This document shows positions 25,120-34,548 of a DNA stretch of 64,000 nt, piece by piece. The notes beneath the pieces are model-generated. The model did no database searches and had not been told where the DNA came from. It saw only the letters and a list, made by a program, of their open reading frames with translations. The stretch covers positions 178,716-242,715 of the forward strand of contig NC_017385.1 in assembly GCF_000223375.1 (NCBI RefSeq), written 5' to 3'. Origin of the DNA: Ketogulonicigenium vulgare WSH-001 (GTDB taxonomy: Bacteria > Pseudomonadota > Alphaproteobacteria > Rhodobacterales > Rhodobacteraceae). The translations under genes and the position numbers were made by a program. Within the stretch, counting starts at the first letter, position 1. Every line of letters begins with the position of its first letter.

Positions 25120-26616
25120 TTAGTTCGGTACAAAGTCCATGGCGCGCTTCCAGTCGTCGCCGCGCGCTTGCCATGTGACCTCATCGCTGGTCGCATAGGT
25201 CACGGGCTGCTCGTACAGGAACACGAAGGGCGCCTGCTCGCACATCAGCGCGGTGGCTTGGTTATAGGCCTCTTGGCGAACAGCGGGATCGGTGCTGGCG
25301 CGGCCAGCGGCCAGATAGCCGTCGAACTCGTCATTGTGCCAGAAGGCATAGGGGTTGCCGCCCTCGGCCAGACCCAGCAGGCCATCGGCGTCAATCGTCG
25401 GCCAGGCATAGGACAGCAGCGACAGACGGCCGACGTCATGCGCCTTGATATGTTTGTCCTGATAGGCGCCGAACGACATTTCGACGATCTCGATGTTCAG
25501 ACCAATGTCCGTGAACATCATCTGCACCGCTTGCGCGACCTCATCGCCCTGCAGATAGGTGCCGACCGGCACTTCCAGCTCGATCGTCTGCGAGGTGTCG
25601 ATGCCCGATTCCTCCAGCAGCGCAATCGCGCGCTCGGGGTCATAGGGATAGGGTTCAAGATCAGGGTTATATCCGAAATACTGATCCGTCAGCAGCTGGC
25701 AATTCGCAACGCTCGCCATGCCGTTGAACAAAGCCTCGGTGATCACCTCTTTATCCACCGCATAGTTCAGCGCCTGGCGCAGCGCGAGGCTCTCCATCGG
25801 CTCTTTTTCGGTGTTGATCTTGAGGAAGGTCGTGCGCGTTGCGGGCACAGAACCTGCGGTCAGATTGGCATCGGCATCCAGACCTTCGACCTCGGATACG
25901 GGGATCTTGTCGGCAAAGTCGATCTCGCCGGCGCGCAGCGCGGCGACGCGGGCGGCATCTTCGGGGATGATGCGGATTTCAACGCGATCAAACGCAGGCG
26001 CAGCCCCCCAGTAATCGGCATTCGCCTCCAGCGTGATGCTGCTGCCCGGCACGCGATTCGTCATCACATAGGGCCCACCCGAGGTGGTTTCCAGCGCAGG
26101 GTTCACATCATTCATCCACTGCGGCGGCAGCAGGAAGAACATCGACAGCTGATCGGCCAGCGCGGGATAGGGAATCGCGGTCTTCATCTCGACGGTCTGC
26201 GCGTCGATCACATTCACTTCCGAAATATTGGTGAACCAGCTTGCAATGCGCGAGTTCAGCTCGGGGTTGGTGACCCGTTCGATATTCGCCTTGACGGCCG
26301 CGGCGTCCAGCACCTCGCCGTTGATGAATTTCGCCTCGGGGTTCAGATGGAACACCCAAGTATAGTCGTCGGTCGCCTCCCAGGATGTCGCCGCATTCGC
26401 TTGCAGCGCCATATCGGGGCCACGCAGCACCAGCGAGGGATAGATGTGGCTGGCGACGCTCAGATCCGAGCCGATCGATGCGGTCATATGCGGGTCAAGC
26501 GTGGAGACATCACCCGACAGCGCCATGACCAAGGTGCGGTCTTGGGCGGCGGCGGGGGCGGCAAATGCGGCCGCAAGGGCCAGCGAGGACAGGGCCGAGG
26601 CCCAAAGACGGGTCAT
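25120..26616 (-). CDS. family 5 ABC transporter substrate-binding protein
   Basis: A 498-residue periplasmic protein of the DppA/OppA family with a cleavable signal peptide (LASLALAAAFAAPAAAQD-like region ending at about residue 25, no lipobox). The mature part starts RTLVMALSGDVSTLDPHM, typical of this family, and ends YEQPVTYATSDEVTWQARG. It is the likely binding protein for the permeases and ATPases at 29195-32857, which lack one of their own, although it is transcribed in the opposite direction. The alpha/beta hydrolase gene lies 35 bp upstream in the same unit. Confidence 0.93.
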   Translation of the reverse strand: MTRLWASALSSLALAAAFAAPAAAQDRTLVMALSGDVSTLDPHMTASIGSDLSVASHIYPSLVLRGPDMALQANAATSWEATDDYTWVFHLNPEAKFINGEVLDAAAVKANIERVTNPELNSRIASWFTNISEVNVIDAQTVEMKTAIPYPALADQLSMFFLLPPQWMNDVNPALETTSGGPYVMTNRVPGSSITLEANADYWGAAPAFDRVEIRIIPEDAARVAALRAGEIDFADKIPVSEVEGLDADANLTAGSVPATRTTFLKINTEKEPMESLALRQALNYAVDKEVITEALFNGMASVANCQLLTDQYFGYNPDLEPYPYDPERAIALLEESGIDTSQTIELEVPVGTYLQGDEVAQAVQMMFTDIGLNIEIVEMSFGAYQDKHIKAHDVGRLSLLSYAWPTIDADGLLGLAEGGNPYAFWHNDEFDGYLAAGRASTDPAVRQEAYNQATALMCEQAPFVFLYEQPVTYATSDEVTWQARGDDWKRAMDFVPN

Positions 26617-26651
26617 AGGGAACTCCTAGCGTTAGAACTTGGCGTTAAAGT

Positions 26652-27506
26652 TTATGCAGACAGAAATTCACGCACGGCGGGCATCACCACATCGGGGGCC
26701 TGCGCGTGGACGGAATGGTTTGCCCCTTCGACGACCAACAAGGTCGCATTGGGGATTTTTTCGGCCATCAGGCGCGACTGGCTGACGGGGCAGATCCAGT
26801 CATCTTCGCCGACGCAGATAAAGGTCGGGGCCGTAATTTCGTGCAGGCGTTCGCGCACATCATAGGCCAACCACTGGTCGTCGTCATAGAGGTCATTATG
26901 CGCCTGCAAATGCACCGGCATATCGCGGGTGCGCTCGAACGCCTTTTGCGCATCGAAAGTCGCGGGATCATCGGCATACAGCGGCTGCATCGCCAGCCAC
27001 AGCAGGCGGAATTCCAGATCGCTTTCGACGCGGTTTGAAAACAGCTTTTCGATCATCGCAGGCGTCAGGCTGGGCACCAGATGGGCGCGTGCCTTCATGA
27101 TCTCGATCGCCTCGGCTTCCATGTGATAGCTGGGCGCGGTGCCGCGCAGGATCAGCTTGGAATAGCTGCCGGGGTGGCGAAGGGCATAGGTCAGCGCGAT
27201 GAAACCGCCAAACGATCCGCCGATGACGATACATTGTGCGTCGCCGCAAAAATGCTTGCGCAGCGTCTCGATATCATCGGCCAGCTGGTTAAAGGTAAAG
27301 GGCAGCGTGTCGGTGGTCTTGCCATGGCCGCGCTGGTCATAGCTGATGACGCGGAACTTGTCCGACAAAGCCGCACCCCAAGTGCGGAAATCATTCCCCA
27401 GCTCGCCCGCACCGCGACCGCCGTGAAGGGTGAAAATGACCGGCGCCCCTTCGGGCCCTGCAACCTCGTAATTAAAGGTGCAACCATCCAGTGTGACCTG
27501 CGGCAT
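26652..27506 (-). CDS. alpha/beta hydrolase
   Basis: A 284-residue alpha/beta-hydrolase fold enzyme. Oxyanion motif LHGGRG (27-32), YDQRGHGKT, nucleophile Ser98 in GGSFGG, acid in CVGEDDW, and catalytic His in EGANHSVHAQ. No signal peptide, so it acts in the cytoplasm. The start at ATG 27506 is chosen for the canonical N-terminus. It is the promoter-proximal gene of the hydrolase-binding-protein unit, divergent from the flavoprotein operon. It may act as an esterase, amidase, lactonase or proline-iminopeptidase-like enzyme on the imported compound; the exact activity cannot be read. Confidence 0.88.
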   Translation of the reverse strand: MPQVTLDGCTFNYEVAGPEGAPVIFTLHGGRGAGELGNDFRTWGAALSDKFRVISYDQRGHGKTTDTLPFTFNQLADDIETLRKHFCGDAQCIVIGGSFGGFIALTYALRHPGSYSKLILRGTAPSYHMEAEAIEIMKARAHLVPSLTPAMIEKLFSNRVESDLEFRLLWLAMQPLYADDPATFDAQKAFERTRDMPVHLQAHNDLYDDDQWLAYDVRERLHEITAPTFICVGEDDWICPVSQSRLMAEKIPNATLLVVEGANHSVHAQAPDVVMPAVREFLSA

Positions 27507-27642
27507 AACGCGACTCCTTCTGCTTGTTACAATCGTGAAGTGAATTTGAATCCTTTGCAAAGCCAATTTTCACATAAGAGGGGAGGATTCATTCCGTTCT
27601 CGAATGTTGCTGTAGAATGCCTATACTCTGTGCTTATTAAAT

Positions 27643-27654
27643 TCGCATTTGCGA
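27643..27654. promoter_or_regulatory. dyad in hydrolase/flavoprotein divergent promoter
   Basis: TCGCA-TT-TGCGA, a perfect 5-bp inverted repeat, lies in the unusually AT-rich 240-bp region between the divergent starts at 27506 and 27747. The ATTCGC part recurs about 25 bp downstream (GAATTCGC). A candidate operator; which regulator binds is unknown. Nothing else coding is seen in this gap. Confidence 0.35.
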
Positions 27655-27746
27655 TTTGTATGGCAGTTGAATTCGCTTTTCACATTGATTAGGCCGAATA
27701 GACCTGTAAGCCTGACCCAAATTTCGGGCAGTCCATTCTGGGAACC

Positions 27747-29198
27747 ATGATGCGTGATATCTCCCTCGCCGCGCTGGAAGCGCGCCTCGCCCAAGACCTC
27801 GACCGGTTGAATTTCACCGGCAAGGATTGGGTGCCACCGACCGTCATCGACGGGGCGCGCGTGCGCGATGTCGTGGTGATTGGCGCAGGCATGTGCGGGC
27901 TGGTAACCTCGGTCGCACTGCAAAAGCACGGCATCTTGAACCATGTCGTCTATGACAAGGCCCCCGCCGGACTTGAGGGGCCATGGCTGACCATCGCGCG
28001 GATGGAGACGCTGCGTTCCCCCAAACAACTGACCGGCCCCGCTTACGGCCTGCCCTCGCTGACCTTCCGCGCCTGGTATGAGGCAAGTTACGGCACCGAG
28101 GCGTGGGACGCGCTGTTCCGCATCAGCCTCGAGGACTGGATGGCCTACCTCGTCTGGTATCGCCGCGTCATGCATGTGCCGGTGGTGAACGGCGCGGAAA
28201 TGACGGGAGTCTCGGCTGGCCCCGATGGCCTCATCGCCCTCGACATGGTGATTGACGGCGTGCAAACGCAGGTGCTGACGCGCAAACTGGTGCTGGCCAC
28301 CGGCCGCGATGGCCTCGGCGGGCCGTTCCTGCCGCAGGTCGCGCGCGATCTGCCCGCGTCCTTACGCGCCCATTCCGCCGACATCATCGACTTTGACGCC
28401 CTGCGTGGCAAGGTCGTCGGCGTTGTCGGCGCGGGCGCATCCGCGATGGACAATGCCGCCACCGCGCTGGAACACGGCGCGAAAGCCGTGCATATGTTCA
28501 TCCGCCGCACAGATATTCCCCGCCTGAACAAGGGCATGGGCATCGGCAGCCCCGGCATGACGCATGGCTATCTCGACCTTGACGATATGTGGAAATGGCG
28601 CATCCAGCACCATTTGAACACCAGCCAGACGCCGCCGCCGCGCCCCTCGACGCTGCGGGTCTCGCGCCACGCGAACGCCTATTTCCACCTCGGCGCGCCG
28701 CTGACCAGCCTGCGCGAGGACGCTGGCCGCCTGTCGCTGGACACGCCCAAAGGCCATTTCGACCTTGATTTCATGATCTTCGCCACCGGCTTTGGCGTCG
28801 ATTATACGCAGCGCCCCGAACTTGTCGCGGTCACACCGCATATCAAACTGTGGTCCGACACCGGCTTTCCGGACACGCTGCCCGCCGATCTGAAAGACAA
28901 CGCGCTGGCCTCGGCGCCCGACCTCGGCCCCGCGTTCGAGCTGCGGGAAAAGACGCCGGGCGCCTGCCCGATCCTGAATTCGATCTACAGCTTCAACTTC
29001 CCTTCGACGCTGACCCATGGCAAGCTGTCGGGCGATATCCCCGCCGTGTCCGAAGGCGCCGACCGCCTTGTGCGCGGCATCACATCCGCGCTGTTCACCG
29101 CCGATATCGAACAGCATTGGACCTTGCTTGAGACCTATGCCACCCCCGAGCTGCTCGGCGATGAGTGGCAAGACGCTGATACAAAGGAGGCGCCATGA
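27747..29198 (+). CDS. FAD/NAD(P)-binding oxidoreductase (flavin monooxygenase-like)
   Basis: A 483-residue flavoprotein with two dinucleotide-binding motifs: VVVIGAGMCG for FAD (43-51) and VVGVVGAGASAMDNA for NAD(P)H (about 223-237), each followed by an ATG motif (LATG near 184 and IFATGFGVD near 350). This is the layout of class B flavin monooxygenases and related SidA-like enzymes, but the exact Baeyer-Villiger fingerprint is not seen. It overlaps the permease gene by ATGA, so oxidation of the imported substrate, perhaps N-hydroxylation or oxygen insertion, is plausible. It heads the operon FMO-DppB-DppC-DppD-DppF. Confidence 0.85.
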   Translation: MMRDISLAALEARLAQDLDRLNFTGKDWVPPTVIDGARVRDVVVIGAGMCGLVTSVALQKHGILNHVVYDKAPAGLEGPWLTIARMETLRSPKQLTGPAYGLPSLTFRAWYEASYGTEAWDALFRISLEDWMAYLVWYRRVMHVPVVNGAEMTGVSAGPDGLIALDMVIDGVQTQVLTRKLVLATGRDGLGGPFLPQVARDLPASLRAHSADIIDFDALRGKVVGVVGAGASAMDNAATALEHGAKAVHMFIRRTDIPRLNKGMGIGSPGMTHGYLDLDDMWKWRIQHHLNTSQTPPPRPSTLRVSRHANAYFHLGAPLTSLREDAGRLSLDTPKGHFDLDFMIFATGFGVDYTQRPELVAVTPHIKLWSDTGFPDTLPADLKDNALASAPDLGPAFELREKTPGACPILNSIYSFNFPSTLTHGKLSGDIPAVSEGADRLVRGITSALFTADIEQHWTLLETYATPELLGDEWQDADTKEAP

Positions 29199-30118
29199 GC
29201 CGCTATCTGCTGCGCCGCCTGATCGAGGCGGTCATCTCGGTCTGGGGTGTTTTGACAATCGTCTTTTTCGTCGGGCGGCTGCTCGGCGATCCGGTTTCGC
29301 TGCTGGTGCCGATTGGCGCCTCGGTTGCGGATATGGAACGCCTGCGCGCAGGCCTCGGCCTCGACCTGCCGCTGTGGCAGCAATATCTGACCTATATGGG
29401 TCAGGTGCTGCAGGGCGATTTCGGCACCTCTTTCGTCTTTAACCAACCCGCGATGCAGGTGGTGCTGGAACGGATGCCCGCCACCGCGCAACTTGCCGGT
29501 GCGGCGCTGGCCATCGGCGTGCTGATCGGCGGCACGGCGGGGATCATTGCCGCGCTGAACAAAGGCCGCTGGCCCGAGACGCTGGTGCTGGGCTTTGCCA
29601 TGATCGGCCAGGCGACACCGACATTCTGGCTGGGTATCATGGCGATCTTGTTCTTTGCCGTGCAACTGGGATGGGTGCCGACCGGCGGCTATGGCACATG
29701 GCAACACCTGCTGCTGCCCGCCTTTACCGTCGCGATCTTTATCTCGGCCTCGATCGCGCGCCTTTTGCGCTCCTCGATGCTGGACACGTTGCGCGAGGAT
29801 TACGTCCGCACCGCCCGTGCCAAGGGGCTGATGCCCCGCACGATTCTGATGTGGCACACGCTTCGCAACGCGCTGATCCCCGTCATTACGATGATCGGCA
29901 TTCTGGTCGGCGAACTCTTGGGCGGTGCTGTCGTGACCGAGACCGTTTTCGCATGGCCCGGCGTCGGTCGCCTGATTTTCCAAGCGATTGACCAAAAAGA
30001 CTTTCCCGTCATTCAGGCTGGCGTCGTCCTTGTCGCCACCATCTTTGTCGTCGCTAATTTTCTGGTCGACCTGCTTTATGCCGTGCTTGACCCCCGCATC
30101 AAGGAGGGCCGGGCATGA
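29195..30118 (+). CDS. DppB-type ABC transporter permease
   Basis: A 307-residue permease with the family N-terminus (MSRYLLRRLIEAVISVWGVL), about six membrane segments, and the EAA loop around DTLREDYVRTARAKGL. ATGA overlap with the flavoprotein upstream and with the DppC gene downstream. Works with the family 5 binding protein at 25120-26616 by inference from proximity and missing components. Confidence 0.94.
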   Translation: MSRYLLRRLIEAVISVWGVLTIVFFVGRLLGDPVSLLVPIGASVADMERLRAGLGLDLPLWQQYLTYMGQVLQGDFGTSFVFNQPAMQVVLERMPATAQLAGAALAIGVLIGGTAGIIAALNKGRWPETLVLGFAMIGQATPTFWLGIMAILFFAVQLGWVPTGGYGTWQHLLLPAFTVAIFISASIARLLRSSMLDTLREDYVRTARAKGLMPRTILMWHTLRNALIPVITMIGILVGELLGGAVVTETVFAWPGVGRLIFQAIDQKDFPVIQAGVVLVATIFVVANFLVDLLYAVLDPRIKEGRA

Positions 30119-30966
30119 TGTCGTTCCTGCGCGCGCTTTTGCGCAGCAAAGGCGGGCTGATCGGCGCGATCATCCTGTTGGTTCTGGTGGCGGTGGCCAT
30201 CGGCGCGCCGCTGTTGGATCTGTCGAACCCGATCCGCGGTGATCTGCGCGCCCGCCTTGTCGGACCGACATGGGAGGGGCTGTTCGCCCCCGGCGCCCAT
30301 CCCTTTGGCACCGATCCCAACGGCCGCGATATCTTGGCGCGCGTGATCTATGGCGCGCGGATCTCGCTGTCGATTGCACTGGCGGCGGTGCTGCTGGGCG
30401 CGCTGATCGGCGTCACACTGGGCATTGTTGCGGGTTTCACCGGCGGCTGGGTCGATGCGATCCTGATGCGCCTTGTCGATATGCAACTGGCCTTCCCGCT
30501 GGTGCTGTTCGCGCTGCTGGTCGTCGCCGCCCTGGGGCCGAGCCTGACGAACCTGATCATCGTCCTTGGGATCACCAGTTGGACGCAATATGCCCGCATC
30601 GTGCGCGGCCAGGTCCTTGCCCTGCGCGAGCGTGAATTCGTGCTGTCGGCCCGCGCGGCCGGGGCCGGATCTTTGCGCATCATGGCCCGCCATATCCTGC
30701 CCAATGTGATGACCCCCGTGCTGGTCGTCGGCACGCTGGAGCTGGCGCGGATTATCGTCATGGATGCGGCGCTGTCGTTCCTTGGCCTTGGCGTGCAGCC
30801 GCCCACCCCCAGCTGGGGCCGGATGCTGGCGGATGGCCGCGTCTATATCACCTCGGCTTGGTGGGTCGTCACCTTCCCCGGCCTTGCCATCGCCCTGACC
30901 GTCCTCAGCGTGAATCTGCTGGGTGACTGGCTGCGCGACTATTTCGATCCAAAGGCCCGCCAATGA
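30115..30966 (+). CDS. DppC-type ABC transporter permease
   Basis: A 283-residue permease of the DppC/OppC family: first membrane helix (GGLIGAIILLVLVAVAIG), PFGTDPNGRDILARVIYGAR, EAA loop around REREFVLSARAAGAG, and LSFLGLGVQPPTPSWG near the C-terminus. The start at ATG 30115 follows GGAGG. Overlaps both neighbours by four bases. Unlike the first Dpp system in this window, it is not fused to its ATPase. Confidence 0.94.
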   Translation: MMSFLRALLRSKGGLIGAIILLVLVAVAIGAPLLDLSNPIRGDLRARLVGPTWEGLFAPGAHPFGTDPNGRDILARVIYGARISLSIALAAVLLGALIGVTLGIVAGFTGGWVDAILMRLVDMQLAFPLVLFALLVVAALGPSLTNLIIVLGITSWTQYARIVRGQVLALREREFVLSARAAGAGSLRIMARHILPNVMTPVLVVGTLELARIIVMDAALSFLGLGVQPPTPSWGRMLADGRVYITSAWWVVTFPGLAIALTVLSVNLLGDWLRDYFDPKARQ

Positions 30967-31979
30967 CAAATCGCACCCCCCTTTTGGAAGTCCGCAACCT
31001 ATCGGTGGCCTTTGACACGCCCGCGGGTACGGTCCATGCGGTGAATGACGTCTCCTATACGCTGCACAAGGGCGAAACCCTTGGCGTTGTGGGCGAAAGC
31101 GGCTCGGGCAAATCCGTCCATGCCATGTCGATGATCGGCCTGATCGCCCGCCCGCCGGGCCGTATCACCAGCGGCGAGGTGCTGTTTCGCGGCCGCGACC
31201 TGCTGAAACTCTCCGAAGCCGAGCTGCGCGATATCCGTGGCCGCGAGATCGGGTTCATCTTCCAAGATCCTATGACCTCGCTGAACCCCGTCCTGACGGT
31301 CGAGCGGCAGTTGATCGAGACCCTGACCCGCCACCTTGGCCTGACGGGCGCACAGGCCCGCACCCGCGCGGTCGAGCTGCTCAAGATGGTGCGCATCCCC
31401 GATGCCGAACGCCGCATCAAATCCTATCCGCACCAATTCTCGGGCGGGATGCGTCAGCGCGTGATGATCGCGATGGGGATCGCCTGCGGCCCGGAACTGG
31501 TCATCGCGGACGAGGCGACCACCGCGCTTGATGTGACTGTACAGGCGCAAATCCTTGATCTGATGAAGGATCTGCGCCGCGAACATGACACGACCCTGAT
31601 CTGGATCACCCATGACATGGGCGTGGTCGCGGGCCTCGCCGACACCGTTCAGGTAATGTACGGCGGCCGCATTTTGGAACGGGGGCCGGTGGATGCCGTC
31701 TTTGCCAGCCCGCGCAACGCCTATACTTGGGGTCTGCTGCGCTCGCTGCCGACCGAGGGCGGCGCCCAAAAGACCCGTCTTTACCAGATCCCCGGCAGCC
31801 CGCCTGATCTGACCAAACCGCCTGCGGGTGACCCGTTTGCGCCGCGCAATGAATTCGCAACCCCCCGCTGCGCGCGCGAGATGCCGCCACTGCTGCCCGC
31901 CGTGGGCAGCGATCCGAACCACCTTGTTGCCGCATGGTATGACCTGCCCGCGCTGATCGCGGCAAAGGAGGCCGAATGA
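30963..31979 (+). CDS. DppD-type ABC transporter ATP-binding protein
   Basis: A 338-residue ATPase: Walker [10 protein letters not shown]-loop [11 protein letters not shown], signature FSGGMRQR, Walker [14 protein letters not shown]-loop THDMGVV, and the OppD/DppD C-terminal extension with [24 protein letters not shown]. In that tail only one Cys (ATPRCARE) remains of the cluster often seen in OppD. ATGA overlaps at both ends show translational coupling within the operon. Confidence 0.94.
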   Translation: MTNRTPLLEVRNLSVAFDTPAGTVHAVNDVSYTLHKGETLGVVGESGSGKSVHAMSMIGLIARPPGRITSGEVLFRGRDLLKLSEAELRDIRGREIGFIFQDPMTSLNPVLTVERQLIETLTRHLGLTGAQARTRAVELLKMVRIPDAERRIKSYPHQFSGGMRQRVMIAMGIACGPELVIADEATTALDVTVQAQILDLMKDLRREHDTTLIWITHDMGVVAGLADTVQVMYGGRILERGPVDAVFASPRNAYTWGLLRSLPTEGGAQKTRLYQIPGSPPDLTKPPAGDPFAPRNEFATPRCAREMPPLLPAVGSDPNHLVAAWYDLPALIAAKEAE

Positions 31980-32857
31980 CCACCCCCCTTTTATCGGTCA
32001 AGAACCTGTCGAAAACCTATCGCGGCCCGGGCGGCAAAGACGTTCTGGCCGTGCGCGGCGTCAGCTTTGACCTCGCCCCGCGCGAGATCCTCGGGCTGGT
32101 AGGCGAAAGCGGCTCTGGCAAAAGCACCACCGGCCGCCTCGTCCTGCGGCTCGAGGATGCAACCACCGGCGAGATCACCTTTAACGGCCAGCGCATCGAC
32201 ACATTGCCCCAGCGCGCCCTGCGCCCGGTGCGCCGCGAAATGCAGGTCGTGTTTCAGGACCCCTATGCCGCGCTGAACCCGCGCATGACCGTCGGCAAAT
32301 TCGTGTCCGAGCCGATGGAGATCCACAAGATCACCGCGGGCCGGACCGAGACCCGCGACCGCGTCGCCGATCTGTTCAAGCAGGTCGGCCTCGACCCCAG
32401 CTTTATGGATCGCTACCCGCATGAATTTTCCGGCGGCCAGCGTCAGCGCATCAACATCGCCCGCGCCATCAGTATCAGCCCAAAGCTGATCGTCGCGGAC
32501 GAGCCGATCACCGCGCTGGACGTGTCCATTCAGGCGCAGATCGTGAACCTGTTTTCCGATCTGCAAGAGCAGCTTGGCCTTGCATATTTGTTCGTCGCGC
32601 ATGATCTGGCGATGGTGCGGTTCCTGTGCCACCGCGTCGCCGTCATGCTGCGCGGCCGGATCGTGGAAATCGCGCCGACCGAAAGCCTGTTCCAAAACGC
32701 GCAACACCCTTATACGCAGGCGCTGATCTCGGCCATTCCGATCCCTGATCCGGCCCGCGAACGCGCCCGTCGCGCCCTCAGCTATACCCCTGACGAGGCT
32801 GCGCTTTCGGGCGAACTGCGCGAGGTTTCGCCCGGTCATTTCGTGCTGCAAGCGTAA
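31976..32857 (+). CDS. DppF-type ABC transporter ATP-binding protein
   Basis: A 293-residue ATPase, last gene of the flavoprotein-transporter operon. Walker [11 protein letters not shown]-loop VFQDPYAALNPRMT, signature FSGGQRQR, Walker B IVADEPITALDVS, H-loop AHDLAMV. An excellent AGGAGG precedes the start codon. Together with the DppD-type subunit it powers the importer. A 57-bp gap with no clear terminator separates it from the phosphatase gene, so limited read-through is possible. Confidence 0.94.
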   Translation: MTTPLLSVKNLSKTYRGPGGKDVLAVRGVSFDLAPREILGLVGESGSGKSTTGRLVLRLEDATTGEITFNGQRIDTLPQRALRPVRREMQVVFQDPYAALNPRMTVGKFVSEPMEIHKITAGRTETRDRVADLFKQVGLDPSFMDRYPHEFSGGQRQRINIARAISISPKLIVADEPITALDVSIQAQIVNLFSDLQEQLGLAYLFVAHDLAMVRFLCHRVAVMLRGRIVEIAPTESLFQNAQHPYTQALISAIPIPDPARERARRALSYTPDEAALSGELREVSPGHFVLQA

Positions 32858-32914
32858 CATCAAACTGTCATCATCGCGGGCTATGGACAGGGATTCTCCC
32901 ACCATAGACCCAAG

Positions 32915-33718
32915 ATGATGACAGATCCTTTTATCCCCTCCGCCCGCCTTGCCCAACTGATTGCCGCCGCTCATGCGGGCGGCGCCATCGCCCGCGCCGC
33001 ACTGCGCCGCCGCGACGCCTCCGAGGTTGTCCACAAAGCCGTCCGCGATTACCAGACCGAGGCGGATGTCGCGGTCGAACGTGCCATTGTCGCCCATCTG
33101 GCGCCCCATTTCCCCGATCACGCCATCGCGGGCGAAGAGGGCGCCGATGACCGCGCGGGTTCCGCTGGCCGCATCGTCATCGACCCGATCGACGGCACCA
33201 CCAATTTCATGTGGGGCATGCCGCATTTTGGCGTCGTGATCACGCTGGTCGAAGGCGGCGAGACCGTCGCGGGCGTCACCTATGACCCGATGATGGACGA
33301 GACCTTTGCCGCAGAACGTGGCGCGGGGGCCTATCTCAACGGCCAGCGCCTGCAACTCAGCCACAGCCTTGACGCGATCAATGCCGTCTTTGGCGCGGGC
33401 CTGCCGATCCCCGGTCAGGTGAAATCCGTGACCGAGGCACGCTATCATGCCGCCCTGCGCCGCCTGATGGATACATCTGCGGGCGTGCGCCGCCTTGGCT
33501 CCTCGGCGCTGTCGATTGCTTGGGTTGCGGCGGGCCGGCTCGACGGGTTTTTCGAAGATGGCCTGTCGCTGCATGATTACGGCGCATCGGTGCTGATCCT
33601 GCGCGAAGCGGGCGGCATCGTCACCGACTTTGCCGGCGGCGACATCAAAAACCCCGGCGCGATCCTTGCGGGTCGGCCGGGGCTGCATGATTGGCTGCTG
33701 GAGGGCTTTAAAGCCTAA
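32915..33718 (+). CDS. inositol monophosphatase family protein
   Basis: A 267-residue Mg-dependent phosphatase of the inositol monophosphatase superfamily. Metal-site motifs: IAGEEG with Glu74, and DPIDGTTNF at 90-98; the second motif near the C-terminus reads LHDYGAS, where the usual form is WDxAAG, so the Trp and one Ala differ but the Asp is kept. It could act on inositol phosphate, a sugar phosphate or glycerol phosphate. Its stop codon overlaps that of the convergent glycerophosphodiesterase gene by three bases, and both may belong to one phosphoester-scavenging module. Confidence 0.9.
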   Translation: MMTDPFIPSARLAQLIAAAHAGGAIARAALRRRDASEVVHKAVRDYQTEADVAVERAIVAHLAPHFPDHAIAGEEGADDRAGSAGRIVIDPIDGTTNFMWGMPHFGVVITLVEGGETVAGVTYDPMMDETFAAERGAGAYLNGQRLQLSHSLDAINAVFGAGLPIPGQVKSVTEARYHAALRRLMDTSAGVRRLGSSALSIAWVAAGRLDGFFEDGLSLHDYGASVLILREAGGIVTDFAGGDIKNPGAILAGRPGLHDWLLEGFKA

Positions 33719-34548
33719 GCTTGGCAGGCCGCCCATAGGCCAAGGGGGTCGTCGGTCGTGATCTGATCGACCCCCAGCGCCATCAGATGACGCGCAATCG
33801 CCACGGTCTGCGGCGTCACCGCCTGCAGCGTATAGGCATCGACGCGGCGCCCTGCCGCGCCGAATGCGGCAATCAGATCGAACCGATCATAATCCGCCTG
33901 CAACACCGCGTGATAATCCAGATAGATCATCTGCGCCTGCCCCGCATCTGCCAGCGCCTGTGCGACAAATCCCGCATAATCACGGCTTTCGCGCAGGCGC
34001 GTCAGCGCGCCGAAATGGCACGGATCATAACCGGTCATCACAGCGGGCGCAGCCGCCTGCAGCCGCGCGACCATTGCCGCATCCCCGCCCGAAACGATGA
34101 TATGCCGCGCCACGGGCTGGACGGCTGCGGCAAAGGCCGCCACATCATCATCCCCGATCTGATCCGCGTTTTCCTTCATATCCAGCTGCAACAGCGCCGT
34201 ATCAGGCAGTGAACCCGCCAAGGCGGCACATAGGTCCCCCAGCAGCGCTACACCCACATCCGTCACGCCGCCCGCATCGTCGCGGCGGCGCAGCGCACGG
34301 ATCTGATCCGCGCTGGCCTGATCGACCCGCCCCGTGCCATCAGTGCCGCGATCCAGCGTCTCGTCATGCAGCACGGCAAAACCGCCGCCCGCATGGCGCA
34401 CCAGATCCACCTCGACCCGCGCGCCGGCGCGCATGCCTTGCAGGATACGGGCGGGGGCGAATTCCATATCCCCCGCCTGCCGACGGCCGCGGTGCCATTT
34501 CAGCCAGGTACGACCCTTGGCGTGATCAATGAACAGCGGCTCAGCCAT
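33715..34548 (-). CDS. glycerophosphodiester phosphodiesterase
   Basis: A 277-residue cytoplasmic GDPD-family enzyme; it hydrolyses glycerophosphodiesters to sn-glycerol 3-phosphate and an alcohol. Catalytic features: HRG at 19-21, Glu46-x-Asp48, VLHDETLDRGTDGTG at 59-73 with the general acid/base His61, and QLDMK further on. No signal peptide. Start ATG 34548 overlaps the stop of the ATPase gene upstream by eight bases, so it is the last gene of the binding-protein-permease-permease-ATPase operon and is expected to act on the imported molecule. Confidence 0.92.
   Translation of the reverse strand: MAEPLFIDHAKGRTWLKWHRGRRQAGDMEFAPARILQGMRAGARVEVDLVRHAGGGFAVLHDETLDRGTDGTGRVDQASADQIRALRRRDDAGGVTDVGVALLGDLCAALAGSLPDTALLQLDMKENADQIGDDDVAAFAAAVQPVARHIIVSGGDAAMVARLQAAAPAVMTGYDPCHFGALTRLRESRDYAGFVAQALADAGQAQMIYLDYHAVLQADYDRFDLIAAFGAAGRRVDAYTLQAVTPQTVAIARHLMALGVDQITTDDPLGLWAACQA

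Noticed and set aside
27575..27600. AGGGGAGG ribosome-site-like sequence in the 27506-27747 gap, suggesting a small gene
   Set aside because: No start codon follows at proper spacing that opens a reasonable frame.
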